From: Elysia chlorotica | Lineage: Eukaryota; Mollusca; Gastropoda; Plakobranchidae | DNA length: 64,000 nt | Direction of reading: 5' to 3' | Assembly (NCBI GenBank): GCA_003991915.1 | Contig: RQTK01000154.1 | Span: forward strand, 613,298 to 677,297 | The notes under the pieces: generated by a model | What the model was told of the DNA's origin: nothing | The model's input: the letters and a program-made list of their open reading frames with translations, nothing else | The model's database searches: none | Part shown: one piece after another, positions 61,601-64,000 of the stretch | Layout: each line of letters opens with the position of its first letter | How positions within the stretch are numbered: the first letter of the stretch is position 1 | Made by a program: the position numbers and the translations under genes

Positions 61601-63461
61601 CATAGGTAAAATACATAGTAGTCTGAGAAACTGGGGGAAAAAAACCTTTAAAAAAAAAAAACCAACTTTCCAGTCCATATTCAATACCATCCCTCTTCAT
61701 TTAGAATGTCTAAAACAGTAGTCTTGACCACCCCAGCAAGTGTAAGTCAGTCTCGCTGTAACATTTACTTGACTATGTTCTCCTCCCTGTGTTCCTGTGT
61801 GTGTGTGTCCAGACCTGATAGACCAGCGCCAGTGTGCGGGCTCGGAGGACGCCGTGCAGAACCGGCTCGAGTCGCTGGATAAAAATTACTGTTCCTCGTC
61901 ATTTAGAATGTCTAAAACGGTAGTTTTCATCACACCAGCAGTCTCGCTGTAACATTTACTTGACTATGTGATTACGTTCTCCTCCCTGTGTCTACGTGTG
62001 TGTGTGTGTCCAGACCTGATAGACCAGCGCCAGTGTGCGGGCTCGGAGGACGCCGTGCAGAACCGGCTCGAGTCGCTGGATAAAAATTACTGTTCCTCGT
62101 CATTTAGAATGTCTAAAACGGTAGTTTTCATCACACCAGCAGTCTCGCTGTAACATTTACTTGATTATGTTCTCCTCCCTGTGTCTACGTGTGTGTGTGT
62201 GTGTGTGTGTGTCCAGACCTGATAGACCAGCGCCAGTGTGCGGGCTCGGAGGACGCCGTGCAGAACCGGCTCGAGTCGCTGGATAAAAATTACTGTTCCT
62301 CGTCATTTAGAATGTCTAAAACGGTAGTTTTCATCACACCAGCAGGTGTAAAGCCAGTCTCGCTGTAACATTTACTTGACTATGTTCTCCTCCCTGTGTC
62401 TACGTGTGTGTGTGTGTGTGTCCAGACCTGATAGACCAGCGCCAGTGTGCGGGCTCGGAGGACGCCGTGCAGAACCGGCTCGAGTCGCTGGATAAAAATT
62501 ACTGTTCCTCGTCATTTAGAATGTCTAAAACGGTAGTTTTCATCACACCAGCAGTCTCGCCGTAACATTTACTTGACTATGTTCTCCTCCCTGTGTCTAC
62601 GTGTGTGTGTGTGTGTGCCCAGACCTGATAGACCAGCGCCAGTGTGCGGGCTCGGAGGACGCCGTGCAGAACCGGCTCGAGTCGCTGCTGGCCCAGTGGG
62701 AGGACCTCGTCGCCAAGTCGGCCGAGAAGAGCGACAAGCTCAAGGAGGCGAGCCGCCAGCAGACCTACAACGCAGGGGTCAAGGACATGGACTTCTGGCT
62801 CGGAGAGGTACAGTTGGTACAACTTAATAGTTGTCTGTGTAAAGGCTTTTTTTCCCATAAAGTTGTCTTGATTTTTGCTGTTGTGTATTGAAATGGTGAT
62901 TAAAAAGACAACACTTCTGTTTACAATTCATATATTTAAAGAAGAAGAAAAAATTCTCATGTGAGAAAAAATATTTGGGCGGTGAAAATGAACCTCTTTC
63001 TTAGTTTAATTTCTTTTTTTTTTTTTTTAGATCCTCAAGGACGATCCTGTATGTTCAGAGTAAATAATCTTGTGTAACTTTTTATTAGACATATTGCTAC
63101 TAGTATACATTTTTTTTTAAATTCATCCATACTGTTTGATTTGTTTACGTTGTAATTCAGTTTTGAATGTTTGATTGTGAGCATTCACATTTTACAAGTT
63201 TTTATCAATTATAACTTTAATCCCTAAGTATATCATAAGGCTTGACTTGTCAATGGTTCATTCTTTTTGTATAGATTGAGATATAAAATTTGCTTGATAC
63301 TTATGTTACCAATCTGACCATGCATAATAATTCTGCTTTGCTTCTGCCTTTCAAAGGTTGAGCAAATGCTTGCTTCCGAGGATCACGGCAAAGACTTGGC
63401 CTCAGTGCAGAACTTGTTGAAGAAGCATCAGCTGATGGAAGCAGACATTGCCGCTCATGAG
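25668..63461 (+). CDS. SPTAN1: Alpha-spectrin (SPTAN1/alpha-Spec orthologue), N-terminal two-thirds, 37 exons; continues past window
   Basis: The protein forms antiparallel dimers with beta-spectrin and head-to-head tetramers that crosslink actin under the plasma membrane. The visible 1,626 or so codons align without doubt to known alpha-spectrins: the N-terminal tetramerisation helix ([20 protein letters not shown]), triple-helical repeats 1-14, each with its conserved W and the heptad pattern, an SH3 domain in repeat 9 ([13 protein letters not shown], later [19 protein letters not shown]) and the start of repeat 15. The vertebrate loop with the EVYGMM calpain site is absent. Repeats 15-20 and the C-terminal EF hands must lie beyond 64000. 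Coding exons: see individual entries. The start ATG follows a spliced leader segment, 25634-25667, so at least one 5'UTR exon lies upstream. Two coding gaps are noted at exon 20 and after exon 24. Confidence 0.97.
25905..26750 (+). repeat. Tandem array copying the exon 1 donor
   Basis: Five or more units of about 85-130 bp after exon 1. Several contain ACAAACCTGCAG|GTAGGACT (donor positions about 26190, 26313, 26447), a copy of the last 12 exon bases plus donor; two later units have lost the site. Each unit ends in TGTAAAAATGAAATCTGACA-like sequence. Confidence 0.85.
26799..26920. repeat. ~50-bp minisatellite in intron 1
   Basis: Three units of CATTTTTATTTCTTCCATGG plus AAATTTTTAATC. Confidence 0.85.
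27032..27157 (+). CDS. SPTAN1: Alpha-spectrin exon 2 (repeat 1)
   Basis: 42 codons, [20 protein letters not shown] through SEIIR; acceptor TCCTCCAG, donor AGG|gtaagt. Phase 0 on both sides. Matches the helix B region of repeat 1 (HQAFEAE, DHFASE). Confidence 0.97.
27290..27765. repeat. ~45-bp minisatellite in intron 2
   Basis: About ten units of CACTATATGTTGGACATGTT plus ATGTTAAAACCTGTGATTGTG-like sequence, increasingly regular toward exon 3. Confidence 0.85.
27806..27946 (+). CDS. SPTAN1: Alpha-spectrin exon 3 (repeat 1 helix C, repeat 2 helix A)
   Basis: 47 codons, [20 protein letters not shown] through MFWINDK; acceptor CTGTCCAG, donor AAG|gtcagt. Carries the repeat-2 start [15 protein letters not shown]. 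Confidence 0.97.
28060..28240. repeat. (TC)n microsatellites, duplicated
   Basis: Two TC arrays each followed by CCAAACACC and TGGTTCTGATGTATGAA-like flank, so a ~145-bp segment of intron 3 is tandemly duplicated. Confidence 0.85.
28643..28726 (+). CDS. SPTAN1: Alpha-spectrin exon 4 (repeat 2)
   Basis: 28 codons, [20 protein letters not shown] then KKFDEFQK; acceptor GTTACACAG, donor AAG|gtaagc. Confidence 0.97.
29226..29330 (+). CDS. SPTAN1: Alpha-spectrin exon 5 (repeat 2 helix B)
   Basis: 35 codons, [20 protein letters not shown] through REKQR; acceptor ATGTCCAG, donor CGG|gtacgt. An ATA/ATT microsatellite (29085-29155) lies just upstream. Confidence 0.97.
29786..29877 (+). CDS. SPTAN1: Alpha-spectrin exon 6 (repeat 2 end, repeat 3 start)
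   Basis: 30 codons plus two bases, [20 protein letters not shown] then [11 protein letters not shown]; acceptor CTTTCATAG, donor AACAG|gtttgt. The phase-2 split inside the RFNR|D motif is mirrored at exons 27/28 in repeat 11. Confidence 0.96.
30032..30117. repeat. (ATT)n microsatellite
   Basis: About 28 ATT units in intron 6. Confidence 0.97.
30295..30439 (+). CDS. SPTAN1: Alpha-spectrin exon 7 (repeat 3)
   Basis: One base plus 48 codons, [20 protein letters not shown] through ELAALEEK; acceptor TTTTTTCCAG, donor AAG|gtatgt. Contains [14 protein letters not shown], strongly conserved. Confidence 0.97.
30777..31052 (+). repeat. 138-bp tandem duplication of exon 8 acceptor and 5' part
   Basis: Copies 30777-30914 and 30915-31052 each hold the intron end AATGAAAAGAAATGTGCACA (quoted in part), a C/T-rich stretch with CAG, and the first 87 nt or so of exon 8. 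138 is divisible by 3 and the frame is open through both. Confidence 0.92.
30961..31077 (+). CDS. SPTAN1: Alpha-spectrin exon 8 (repeat 3 helices B-C), downstream acceptor form
   Basis: 39 codons, [20 protein letters not shown] through KLKRK; acceptor GTGTCTACAG, donor AAG|gtaagg. This form matches the normal repeat length. An equally good acceptor at 30820-30822 would give a longer exon, 30823-31077, with 46 additional in-frame residues. Confidence 0.95.
31911..32084 (+). CDS. SPTAN1: Alpha-spectrin exon 9 (repeat 3 end, repeat 4 helix A)
   Basis: 58 codons, [20 protein letters not shown] through VDRHSEHK; acceptor GATTCTCAG, donor AAG|gtaggc. The last exon bases, donor and ~40 intron bases recur at about 32137-32182 with a new donor. 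Confidence 0.97.
32110..33880. repeat. Direct duplication of intron 9 segment
   Basis: 32110-32415 and about 33632-33880 are direct copies (shared GTGATGCTGATTTTCCGC, ATCTAGTTGGCATCACTGAC, CACATAATCCTAATATGGGC). They flank the inverted copy of exon 10, so the overall order is A, B-reversed, A, B. Confidence 0.85.
32869..32970 (-). pseudogene. Antisense intact copy of alpha-spectrin exon 10
   Basis: 102 nt on the - strand with both splice signals preserved (TGTTTCAG before, gtatga after). It encodes the same 34 residues as exon 10; the three differences are ATT/ATC, TCC/TCG and GAA/GAG. In the present orientation it cannot be part of the spectrin message. It could base-pair with exon 10 in the pre-mRNA. 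Confidence 0.9.
34499..34600 (+). CDS. SPTAN1: Alpha-spectrin exon 10 (repeat 4 helix B)
   Basis: 34 codons, [20 protein letters not shown] through DDVREK; acceptor TGTGTTTCAG, donor AAG|gtatga. Phase 0 on both sides, so skipping it would keep the frame. Confidence 0.97.
35160..35408 (+). CDS. SPTAN1: Alpha-spectrin exon 11 (repeat 4 helix C, repeat 5 helix A-B)
   Basis: 83 codons, [20 protein letters not shown] through AAQEEKIK; acceptor GCTGTCTAG, donor AAG|gtgggg. GC-rich with CG-ending codons, unlike neighbouring exons. Contains [17 protein letters not shown]. Confidence 0.97.
35409..36300 (+). repeat. Two-level tandem array after exon 11, with three copies of the exon end
   Basis: First about seven 58-bp units (GGTACTACAGTTGCCGTAGT, then AGAATAGGAATCATTTGAAT), then three ~150-bp units that each also carry the last ~36 nt of exon 11 and its donor (exon-like parts near 35852-35888, 36003-36039 and 36158-36194). 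By eye the coding differences number about nine synonymous and three replacement. Confidence 0.85.
36751..36828 (+). CDS. SPTAN1: Alpha-spectrin exon 12 (repeat 5)
   Basis: 26 codons, [20 protein letters not shown] then AARRDQ; acceptor CATCTTCAG, donor CAG|gttagt. Confidence 0.97.
37332..37487 (+). CDS. SPTAN1: Alpha-spectrin exon 13 (repeat 5 end, repeat 6 helix A)
   Basis: 52 codons, [20 protein letters not shown] through ASDENYL; acceptor TTTTTGTTAG, donor CTG|gtaaga. Confidence 0.97.
37931..38073 (+). CDS. SPTAN1: Alpha-spectrin exon 14 (repeat 6 helix B)
   Basis: 47 codons plus two bases, [20 protein letters not shown] through AKGPI|Q; acceptor TTTTCCCCAG, donor ATCCA|gtgaga. The exon end and donor are repeated at about 38153-38178 in the following intron, with one synonymous and one Pro-to-Leu change. 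Confidence 0.96.
38542..38603 (+). CDS. SPTAN1: Alpha-spectrin exon 15 (repeat 6 helix C)
   Basis: One base, 20 codons, one base: [20 protein letters not shown]; acceptor TTCGCTTCAG, donor AAAG|gttagt. A short exon that would be missed without the neighbouring phases. Confidence 0.95.
39180..39469 (+). repeat. 47-bp tandem array of exon 16 acceptors
   Basis: Six upstream units of GTAACAAATTGAACGAG plus AGATGCTAATGTTAAACTG-like sequence, each ending TTTTGTGTAG. Every unit pairs an acceptor TAG with the first ~17 nt of exon 16. Use of any upstream acceptor would read 15 sense codons, then the TAG of the next acceptor as a stop. Confidence 0.92.
39470..39582 (+). CDS. SPTAN1: Alpha-spectrin exon 16 (repeat 7 helix A)
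   Basis: Two bases plus 37 codons, [20 protein letters not shown] through VSEDYGK; acceptor TTTTGTGTAG (last of the array), donor AAAG|gtgaga. Confidence 0.96.
39583..43896 (+). other. Long intron 16, nothing coding recognised
   Basis: 4.3 kb of AT-rich intron. Near its start, about 39640-39960, lie three degenerate copies of a ~110-bp unit (GAAAGAGCTACATGTTCGGC, AAACATTGACG). Remaining ORFs are short and without protein signal. Confidence 0.7.
43897..43965 (+). CDS. SPTAN1: Alpha-spectrin exon 17 (repeat 7)
   Basis: 23 codons, [20 protein letters not shown] then AHH; acceptor CGCACCCAG, donor CAT|gtaaga. Confidence 0.96.
44715..44831 (+). CDS. SPTAN1: Alpha-spectrin exon 18 (repeat 7 helices B-C)
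   Basis: 39 codons, [20 protein letters not shown] through RYQKLT; acceptor CCCTGTCAG, donor ACA|gtaagt. Confidence 0.96.
44943..44988 (+). mobile_element. SINE tail fragment in intron 18
   Basis: TATAGTGCTGATGTTGGACG, then AACCAACTCAACTCAACTC: only the 3' end of the family. Confidence 0.6.
45416..45542 (+). CDS. SPTAN1: Alpha-spectrin exon 19 (repeat 7 end, repeat 8 helix A)
   Basis: 42 codons plus one base, [20 protein letters not shown] through ASSTNR|G; acceptor TTTTCTCTCAG, donor AGAG|gtaaga. The phase-1 end demands a next exon starting with two bases; see exon 20. Confidence 0.96.
46165..46198. repeat. Poly-C run overlying the start of exon 20
   Basis: 34 consecutive C. It sits where the acceptor and first ~14 codons of exon 20 should be. 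Confidence 0.95.
46198..46350 (+). CDS. SPTAN1: Alpha-spectrin exon 20, 5' end missing (repeat 8 helix B)
   Basis: Visible: 51 codons, [20 protein letters not shown] through WQALK, donor AAG|gtaatc. Other alpha-spectrins have a segment like K-D-L-x-G-V-Q-N-L-x-K-K between NRG and H-(R/Q)-A-L-Q. That piece is nowhere in intron 19; poly-C takes its place. The true start is unresolved. Confidence 0.9.
46438..46486 (+). repeat. Copy of the exon 20 end with donor
   Basis: About 49 nt of exon 20 (ACCAAGATCAATGAGCTGCA, quoted in part) and gtaatctctccgtg recur behind exon 20. Three base differences change Thr to Val and Asp to Asn, so this copy is not synonymous-only. Confidence 0.88.
46985..47045 (+). 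mobile_element. Second repeat family, tail fragment
   Basis: AGCCGTTACCGTGCTGACGT, then an (ACTC)n-like tail. The same sequence occurs at 52101-52151 and, reversed, at 5660-5697. Probably the 3' end of another SINE. Confidence 0.5.
47152..47301 (+). CDS. SPTAN1: Alpha-spectrin exon 21 (repeat 8 end, repeat 9 helix A)
   Basis: 50 codons, [20 protein letters not shown] through KDEDSAE; acceptor TCTCCCCCAG, donor GAG|gtaggc. Contains [17 protein letters not shown], nearly invariant. Confidence 0.97.
47350..47595. repeat. ~25-bp minisatellite in intron 21
   Basis: About nine units of TTGTTATTAATTCTGTTAAA plus ACAT. Confidence 0.85.
47908..48000 (+). CDS. SPTAN1: Alpha-spectrin exon 22 (repeat 9)
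   Basis: 31 codons, [20 protein letters not shown] through QAQACK; acceptor TTTCCTCTCAG, donor AAG|gtattt. Confidence 0.97.
48377..48511 (+). CDS. SPTAN1: Alpha-spectrin exon 23 (SH3 domain, first part)
   Basis: 45 codons, [20 protein letters not shown] through LLNSTIK; acceptor ACTTGCAG, donor AAG|gtgagc. ALYDY opens the SH3 fold; the MKKGD loop and LTLLN strand are present. Confidence 0.98.
48516..48666. repeat. ~60-bp tandem array after exon 23
   Basis: Three units of TTTTGTTGTATTTATTAGTA plus ACTCAGTGTTCATTCATAAATAG-like sequence beginning a few bases after the donor. Confidence 0.85.
49038..49130 (+). CDS. SPTAN1: Alpha-spectrin exon 24 (SH3 domain end); 3' boundary unclear
   Basis: 31 clear codons, [20 protein letters not shown] through SASRN; acceptor TTCTCCCAG. 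The SH3 fold is complete ([10 protein letters not shown]). Alignment is lost after SASRN; relatives continue about 20 residues of linker that include I-A-x-R-Q-x-Q-I. No donor of the needed phase 2 is found. The frame runs to a stop at 49232. A weak SINE-body match (CTACCGGTTGGGTC) lies at about 49166. Confidence 0.9.
49432..49630 (+). CDS. SPTAN1: Alpha-spectrin exon 25 (repeat 9 end, repeat 10 helix A)
   Basis: One base plus 66 codons, [20 protein letters not shown] through FDDFQK; acceptor CTCCCTCAG after a CCCT-rich tract, donor AAG|gtgtgg. GC-rich. Its first base needs two bases from the missing linker before it. Confidence 0.95.
49830..50085 (+). mobile_element. SINE with internal duplication in intron 25
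   Basis: Body start (CTACTGGTTTATCAGTGTCA, then GTGATCGGTTGAG) occurs twice about 80 bp apart, then the rest (CACATAAAATTGTCAGAGGT) and the tail CAACTTAACTCAAC. No tRNA-like head. Confidence 0.65.
50295..50402 (+). CDS. SPTAN1: Alpha-spectrin exon 26 (repeat 10 helix B)
   Basis: 36 codons, [20 protein letters not shown] through KIRDQII; acceptor TTATTGCAG, donor ATT|gtaagt. In vertebrates the calpain/calmodulin loop follows this region; here the frame passes directly to TLNQRW. Confidence 0.97.
50480..51190. repeat. ~355-bp direct duplication in intron 26
   Basis: Two copies, about 50484-50835 and 50836-51190, sharing TTAGGGTTTTTCCAAAATTT and CAGTATAGGTAGAAGAAACA, with scattered changes. 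Confidence 0.85.
51477..51568 (+). CDS. SPTAN1: Alpha-spectrin exon 27 (repeat 10 end, repeat 11 start)
   Basis: 30 codons plus two bases, [20 protein letters not shown] then [11 protein letters not shown]; acceptor CGACTGCAG, donor CACAG|gtcggt. Confidence 0.96.
52097..52155 (+). mobile_element. Second repeat family tail before exon 28
   Basis: AGCCGTTACCGTGCTGACGT and (ACTC)n tail, about 25 bp upstream of the exon 28 acceptor. Confidence 0.5.
52180..52324 (+). CDS. SPTAN1: Alpha-spectrin exon 28 (repeat 11)
   Basis: One base plus 48 codons, [20 protein letters not shown] through AALGEK; acceptor CACCCTCAG, donor AAG|gttagg. Confidence 0.97.
52349..52498 (+). mobile_element. 5'-truncated SINE with target-site duplication
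   Basis: Body and tail of the SINE end in (CCAA)n and are flanked by the direct repeat AAGCTTTTTCTTA (52336-52348 and about 52499-52511). It starts about 25 bp after the exon 28 donor. Confidence 0.8.
52499..53090. repeat. ~115-bp tandem array in intron 28
   Basis: Five units, each beginning AAGCTTTTT (the SINE target sequence) and containing AATGAATGATGCAGTGCACT and TTAAGAGAAGGTCAGGGATC. Confidence 0.9.
53408..53524 (+). CDS. SPTAN1: Alpha-spectrin exon 29 (repeat 11 helices B-C)
   Basis: 39 codons, [20 protein letters not shown] through NALTIK; acceptor CTTTGACCAG, donor AAG|gtaggc. Confidence 0.97.
54028..54092 (+). CDS. SPTAN1: Alpha-spectrin exon 30 (repeat 11 end, repeat 12 start)
   Basis: 21 codons plus two bases, [20 protein letters not shown] then Y|R; acceptor CTCCCTCAG, donor TACAG|gttaga. 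Confidence 0.96.
54440..55310 (+). repeat. ~168-bp array with five decoy copies of the exon 31 start
   Basis: Exon-like starts at 54472, 54637, 54807, 54974 and 55140, each after a CAG acceptor with a (TG)n/TC tract, each carrying 43 nt of exon 31, before the genuine one at 55314. All differences within these 43 nt fall at third positions and are synonymous. After that point each copy runs into non-coding sequence with stops. Confidence 0.92.
55314..55413 (+). CDS. SPTAN1: Alpha-spectrin exon 31 (repeat 12 helix A-B)
   Basis: One base plus 33 codons, [20 protein letters not shown] through LLERHQ; acceptor CTGTTTCAG, donor CAG|gtactg. Only this member of the array continues into the full exon. 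Confidence 0.97.
55425..55682. repeat. TC/TATC microsatellite with a 4-N gap
   Basis: TC and CTAT repeats just after the exon 31 donor; NNNN at 55632-55635 marks an assembly join of unknown true length. Confidence 0.95.
56293..56370 (+). CDS. Candidate cassette exon in intron 31 (uncertain)
   Basis: 26 codons between TCTATGCACAG and GAG|gtagaa: [20 protein letters not shown] then DEYIEE. Both neighbours are phase 0, so inclusion would keep frame between LLERHQ and EHRTEM. The donor is weak and no known alpha-spectrin insert at this site comes to mind. The open frame extends to 56532, so it may instead be a degraded mobile-element ORF. Confidence 0.15.
56640..57020. repeat. ~120-bp tandem array in intron 31
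   Basis: Three units containing AGCATGATTGATCCTGTGCG, CCACTGCATAAATCATAGAT and CACAAAAGCACTAGTAAACC. The region 57020-58457 is AT-rich intron with a further two-copy ~115-bp repeat at 57910-58090. Confidence 0.85.
58458..58606 (+). CDS. SPTAN1: Alpha-spectrin exon 32 (repeat 12 helix B-C)
   Basis: 49 codons plus two bases, [20 protein letters not shown] through REELE|Q; acceptor GTCCATATAG, donor GAGCA|gtcagt. Confidence 0.96.
58885..59085. repeat. ~110-bp direct duplication in intron 32
   Basis: Two copies of GGGAACAAAGAGTGATGTTT plus GTAATACTTTAGAA, each with a GAA-rich end, followed by an ATA microsatellite (59105-59140). Confidence 0.8.
59255..59510 (+). repeat. SINE-tail-derived tandem array leading into exon 33
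   Basis: A SINE fragment (GTCAGACATTATAGTCTTGG) whose last ~61 bp (CATATTGTGCTGCCACTAGA, then CGCTAAACAACAAACTACC) is repeated four times, ending about 30 bp before the exon 33 acceptor. Confidence 0.85.
59521..59710 (+). CDS. SPTAN1: Alpha-spectrin exon 33 (repeat 12 end, repeat 13 helix A)
   Basis: One base plus 63 codons, [20 protein letters not shown] through RAINSQ; acceptor CCCCCCTCAG, donor CAG|gtactg. GC-rich exon. Confidence 0.97.
59745..59970. repeat. ~60-bp degenerate array in intron 33
   Basis: Four units of GATTTCCAGTAAAAATAAAA plus TTCATATGGTATGA-like sequence. Confidence 0.7.
60109..60212 (+). CDS. SPTAN1: Alpha-spectrin exon 34 (repeat 13 helix B)
   Basis: 34 codons plus two bases, [20 protein letters not shown] through DQVLE|R; acceptor CCCCCCACAG, donor GAAAG|gtcagg. 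Confidence 0.97.
60888..61135 (+). CDS. SPTAN1: Alpha-spectrin exon 35 (repeat 13 end, repeat 14 helix A-B)
   Basis: One base, 82 codons, one base: [20 protein letters not shown] through LLATGQ|N; acceptor CACCACAG, donor CAGA|gtaagt. It contains [16 protein letters not shown] without the five-residue insert known from vertebrate isoforms at this place. Confidence 0.97.
61156..61334 (-). mobile_element. SINE whose target-site duplication copies the exon 35 donor
   Basis: Reverse copy, tail to body (TTTAACGTCCAACAGCAGC, ending GACCCAACCAGTA), head missing. Direct repeats flank it: CAGAGTAAGTGTCGTGATGG at 61132 and CAGAGTGAGTGTCGTGATGG at 61335. The repeat includes the exon's last four bases and the GT donor, so two donors now exist about 203 bp apart. 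Confidence 0.85.
61540..61605 (+). mobile_element. tRNA-like SINE head fragment
   Basis: An A-box-like stretch (TGATAGAGCAATAG) and B-box GGGTTGAAACCC. It is too degenerate at the 5' stem to be a tRNA gene. Confidence 0.4.
61730..62622 (+). repeat. ~200-bp array with four decoy copies of the exon 36 start
   Basis: Exon-like starts at 61813, 62014, 62217 and 62426 before the genuine 62623, spaced 201, 203, 209 and 197 bp. Each has (TG)n, CCAG, and the same 65 nt of exon 36 (ACCTGATAGACCAGCGCCAG and on) before diverging into GATAAAAATTACTG. Exon parts are identical by eye, so the array is young. Using a decoy would add a foreign tail and a stop. Confidence 0.93.
62623..62807 (+). CDS. SPTAN1: Alpha-spectrin exon 36 (repeat 14 end, repeat 15 helix A)
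   Basis: Two bases plus 61 codons, [20 protein letters not shown] through DMDFWLGE; acceptor GTGTGCCCAG, donor GAG|gtacag. CAGSEDAV is a signature also present in fly and human alpha-spectrin. Confidence 0.97.
63031..63048 (+). CDS. SPTAN1: Candidate 18-nt microexon (ILKDDP)
   Basis: Six codons between an acceptor with an 18-nt poly-T tract (TTTTTTTTTTAG) and a consensus donor (CCT|gtatgt). Exon 36 ends and exon 37 starts in phase 0, so inclusion gives WLGE-ILKDDP-VEQML in frame. Small alternative inserts are known in vertebrate alpha-II spectrin. No homologue of this peptide is known to me. Confidence 0.35.
63357..63461 (+). CDS. SPTAN1: Alpha-spectrin exon 37 (repeat 15), last in window
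   Basis: 35 codons, [20 protein letters not shown] through ADIAAHE; acceptor CCTTTCAAAG, donor GAG|gtttgt. Next exons should encode D-R-(L/I)-K-D and lie past 64000. Confidence 0.96.
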
Positions 63462-63774
63462 GTTTGTCTTATGTGGTGTAACTGGTTGGGATGTTGGGGA
63501 AAAGAAAGGGATATATAGAGAGGAGGAGGAGGAGGAGAGGGTTGGATGAATAAACACAGACTTGAGATGCATGGGAAGACTGATTTTAATTTGATCTTTT
63601 TTATTTATTATTATTTGTGTTATTATTTTTATTATTTTTATTTATTTATTTATTTTTTAAATAAGGAAATGGTGTTTAAAGAAAGATGTATTTGTATTGC
63701 TTTTTTTTGCATCCAGCGATGAGCTCAATCTATAAGGCTACAACAATACCTTATACAAAGTATGGAACTTTTTT

Positions 63775-64000
63775 TAAGTAAAAGAAGTAAAGGACCTGGA
63801 GAAGTAAAAGAAATGAAGGGCCTGTACAAGTTAAAGGAATGAAGGGCCTCTACAAGTTAAAGGAATAAAGGATCCTGTACAAGTAAAAGTAATAAAGGAC
63901 CTATACAAGTAAAAGAAGTGTTGGGCCTCTACAAGTAAAAGGAATTAAGGACCTCTGCAAATCAAAGAAATAAAGGACCTATACAAGTAAAAGAAATAAA
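63775..64000. repeat. ~30-bp minisatellite running off the window
   Basis: Seven or more units of AAGTAAAAGAAATAAAGGAC plus CTATAC. Confidence 0.9.

Noticed and set aside
62573-62871. Arg/Pro-rich ORFs over exon 36
   Set aside because: Out-of-frame reading of exon 36; the correct frame matches spectrin.

Overview
The window looks like nuclear DNA of an invertebrate, most probably a gastropod mollusc. The evidence is AT-rich introns around GC-richer exons, many GA/TC, TTG/AAC and ATT microsatellites, repeated tRNA-derived SINEs with one shared body, and an alpha-spectrin whose protein is protostome-like: it has the SH3 domain but not the vertebrate calpain/calmodulin loop. The species is not identified.

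Layout. Positions 1-5000 form a large imperfect inverted repeat of mobile-element debris. Positions 5000-9500 are SINE-rich and hold one orphan first coding exon of an SLC7/CAT-type amino-acid transporter (7497-7695, + strand). Positions 9537-12726 on the - strand hold a complete five-exon gene for a 196-residue secreted cysteine-rich protein, with a TATA box and signal peptide; I could not assign it to a family. Positions 12.7-25.2 kb are intergenic or far-upstream DNA with tandem duplications, a decayed LINE fragment, a possible small transmembrane ORF at 24.58 kb and candidate but unproven 5' exons. From 25634 to the window end runs the + strand alpha-spectrin (SPTAN1/alpha-Spec) gene. I place 37 coding exons covering the N-terminal tetramerisation helix, spectrin repeats 1-14, the SH3 domain and the start of repeat 15, about 1,626 codons. 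The rest of the gene lies beyond 64000. Exon boundaries were set by reading frame, phase and GT/AG signals; nearly all phases close. Two places do not: the 5' end of exon 20, overwritten by a C34 run, and the linker after SH3 exon 24.

The most striking feature is that tandem (once inverted) duplications sit repeatedly on exon-intron junctions in all three recognisable genes. They copy splice donors or acceptors together with pieces of coding exon. Examples are four donor copies on the transporter exon, donor copies in the secreted-protein gene, and in spectrin a four-copy start-codon/acceptor array, a 138-bp in-frame acceptor duplication (exon 8), a complete antisense copy of exon 10 in a ~1.2-kb inverted repeat, three extra exon-11 ends, 47-bp acceptor repeats before exon 16, five extra exon-31 acceptors, four extra exon-36 acceptors, and a SINE target-site duplication that doubled the exon-35 donor. 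Differences between exon-derived parts are mostly synonymous, and exclusively so in the transporter, exon 10 and exon 31 copies. That is not expected of old dead copies. It suggests recent turnover, sequence exchange with the functional exon, or an assembly effect that long reads and RNA should resolve. All alignments were made by eye.
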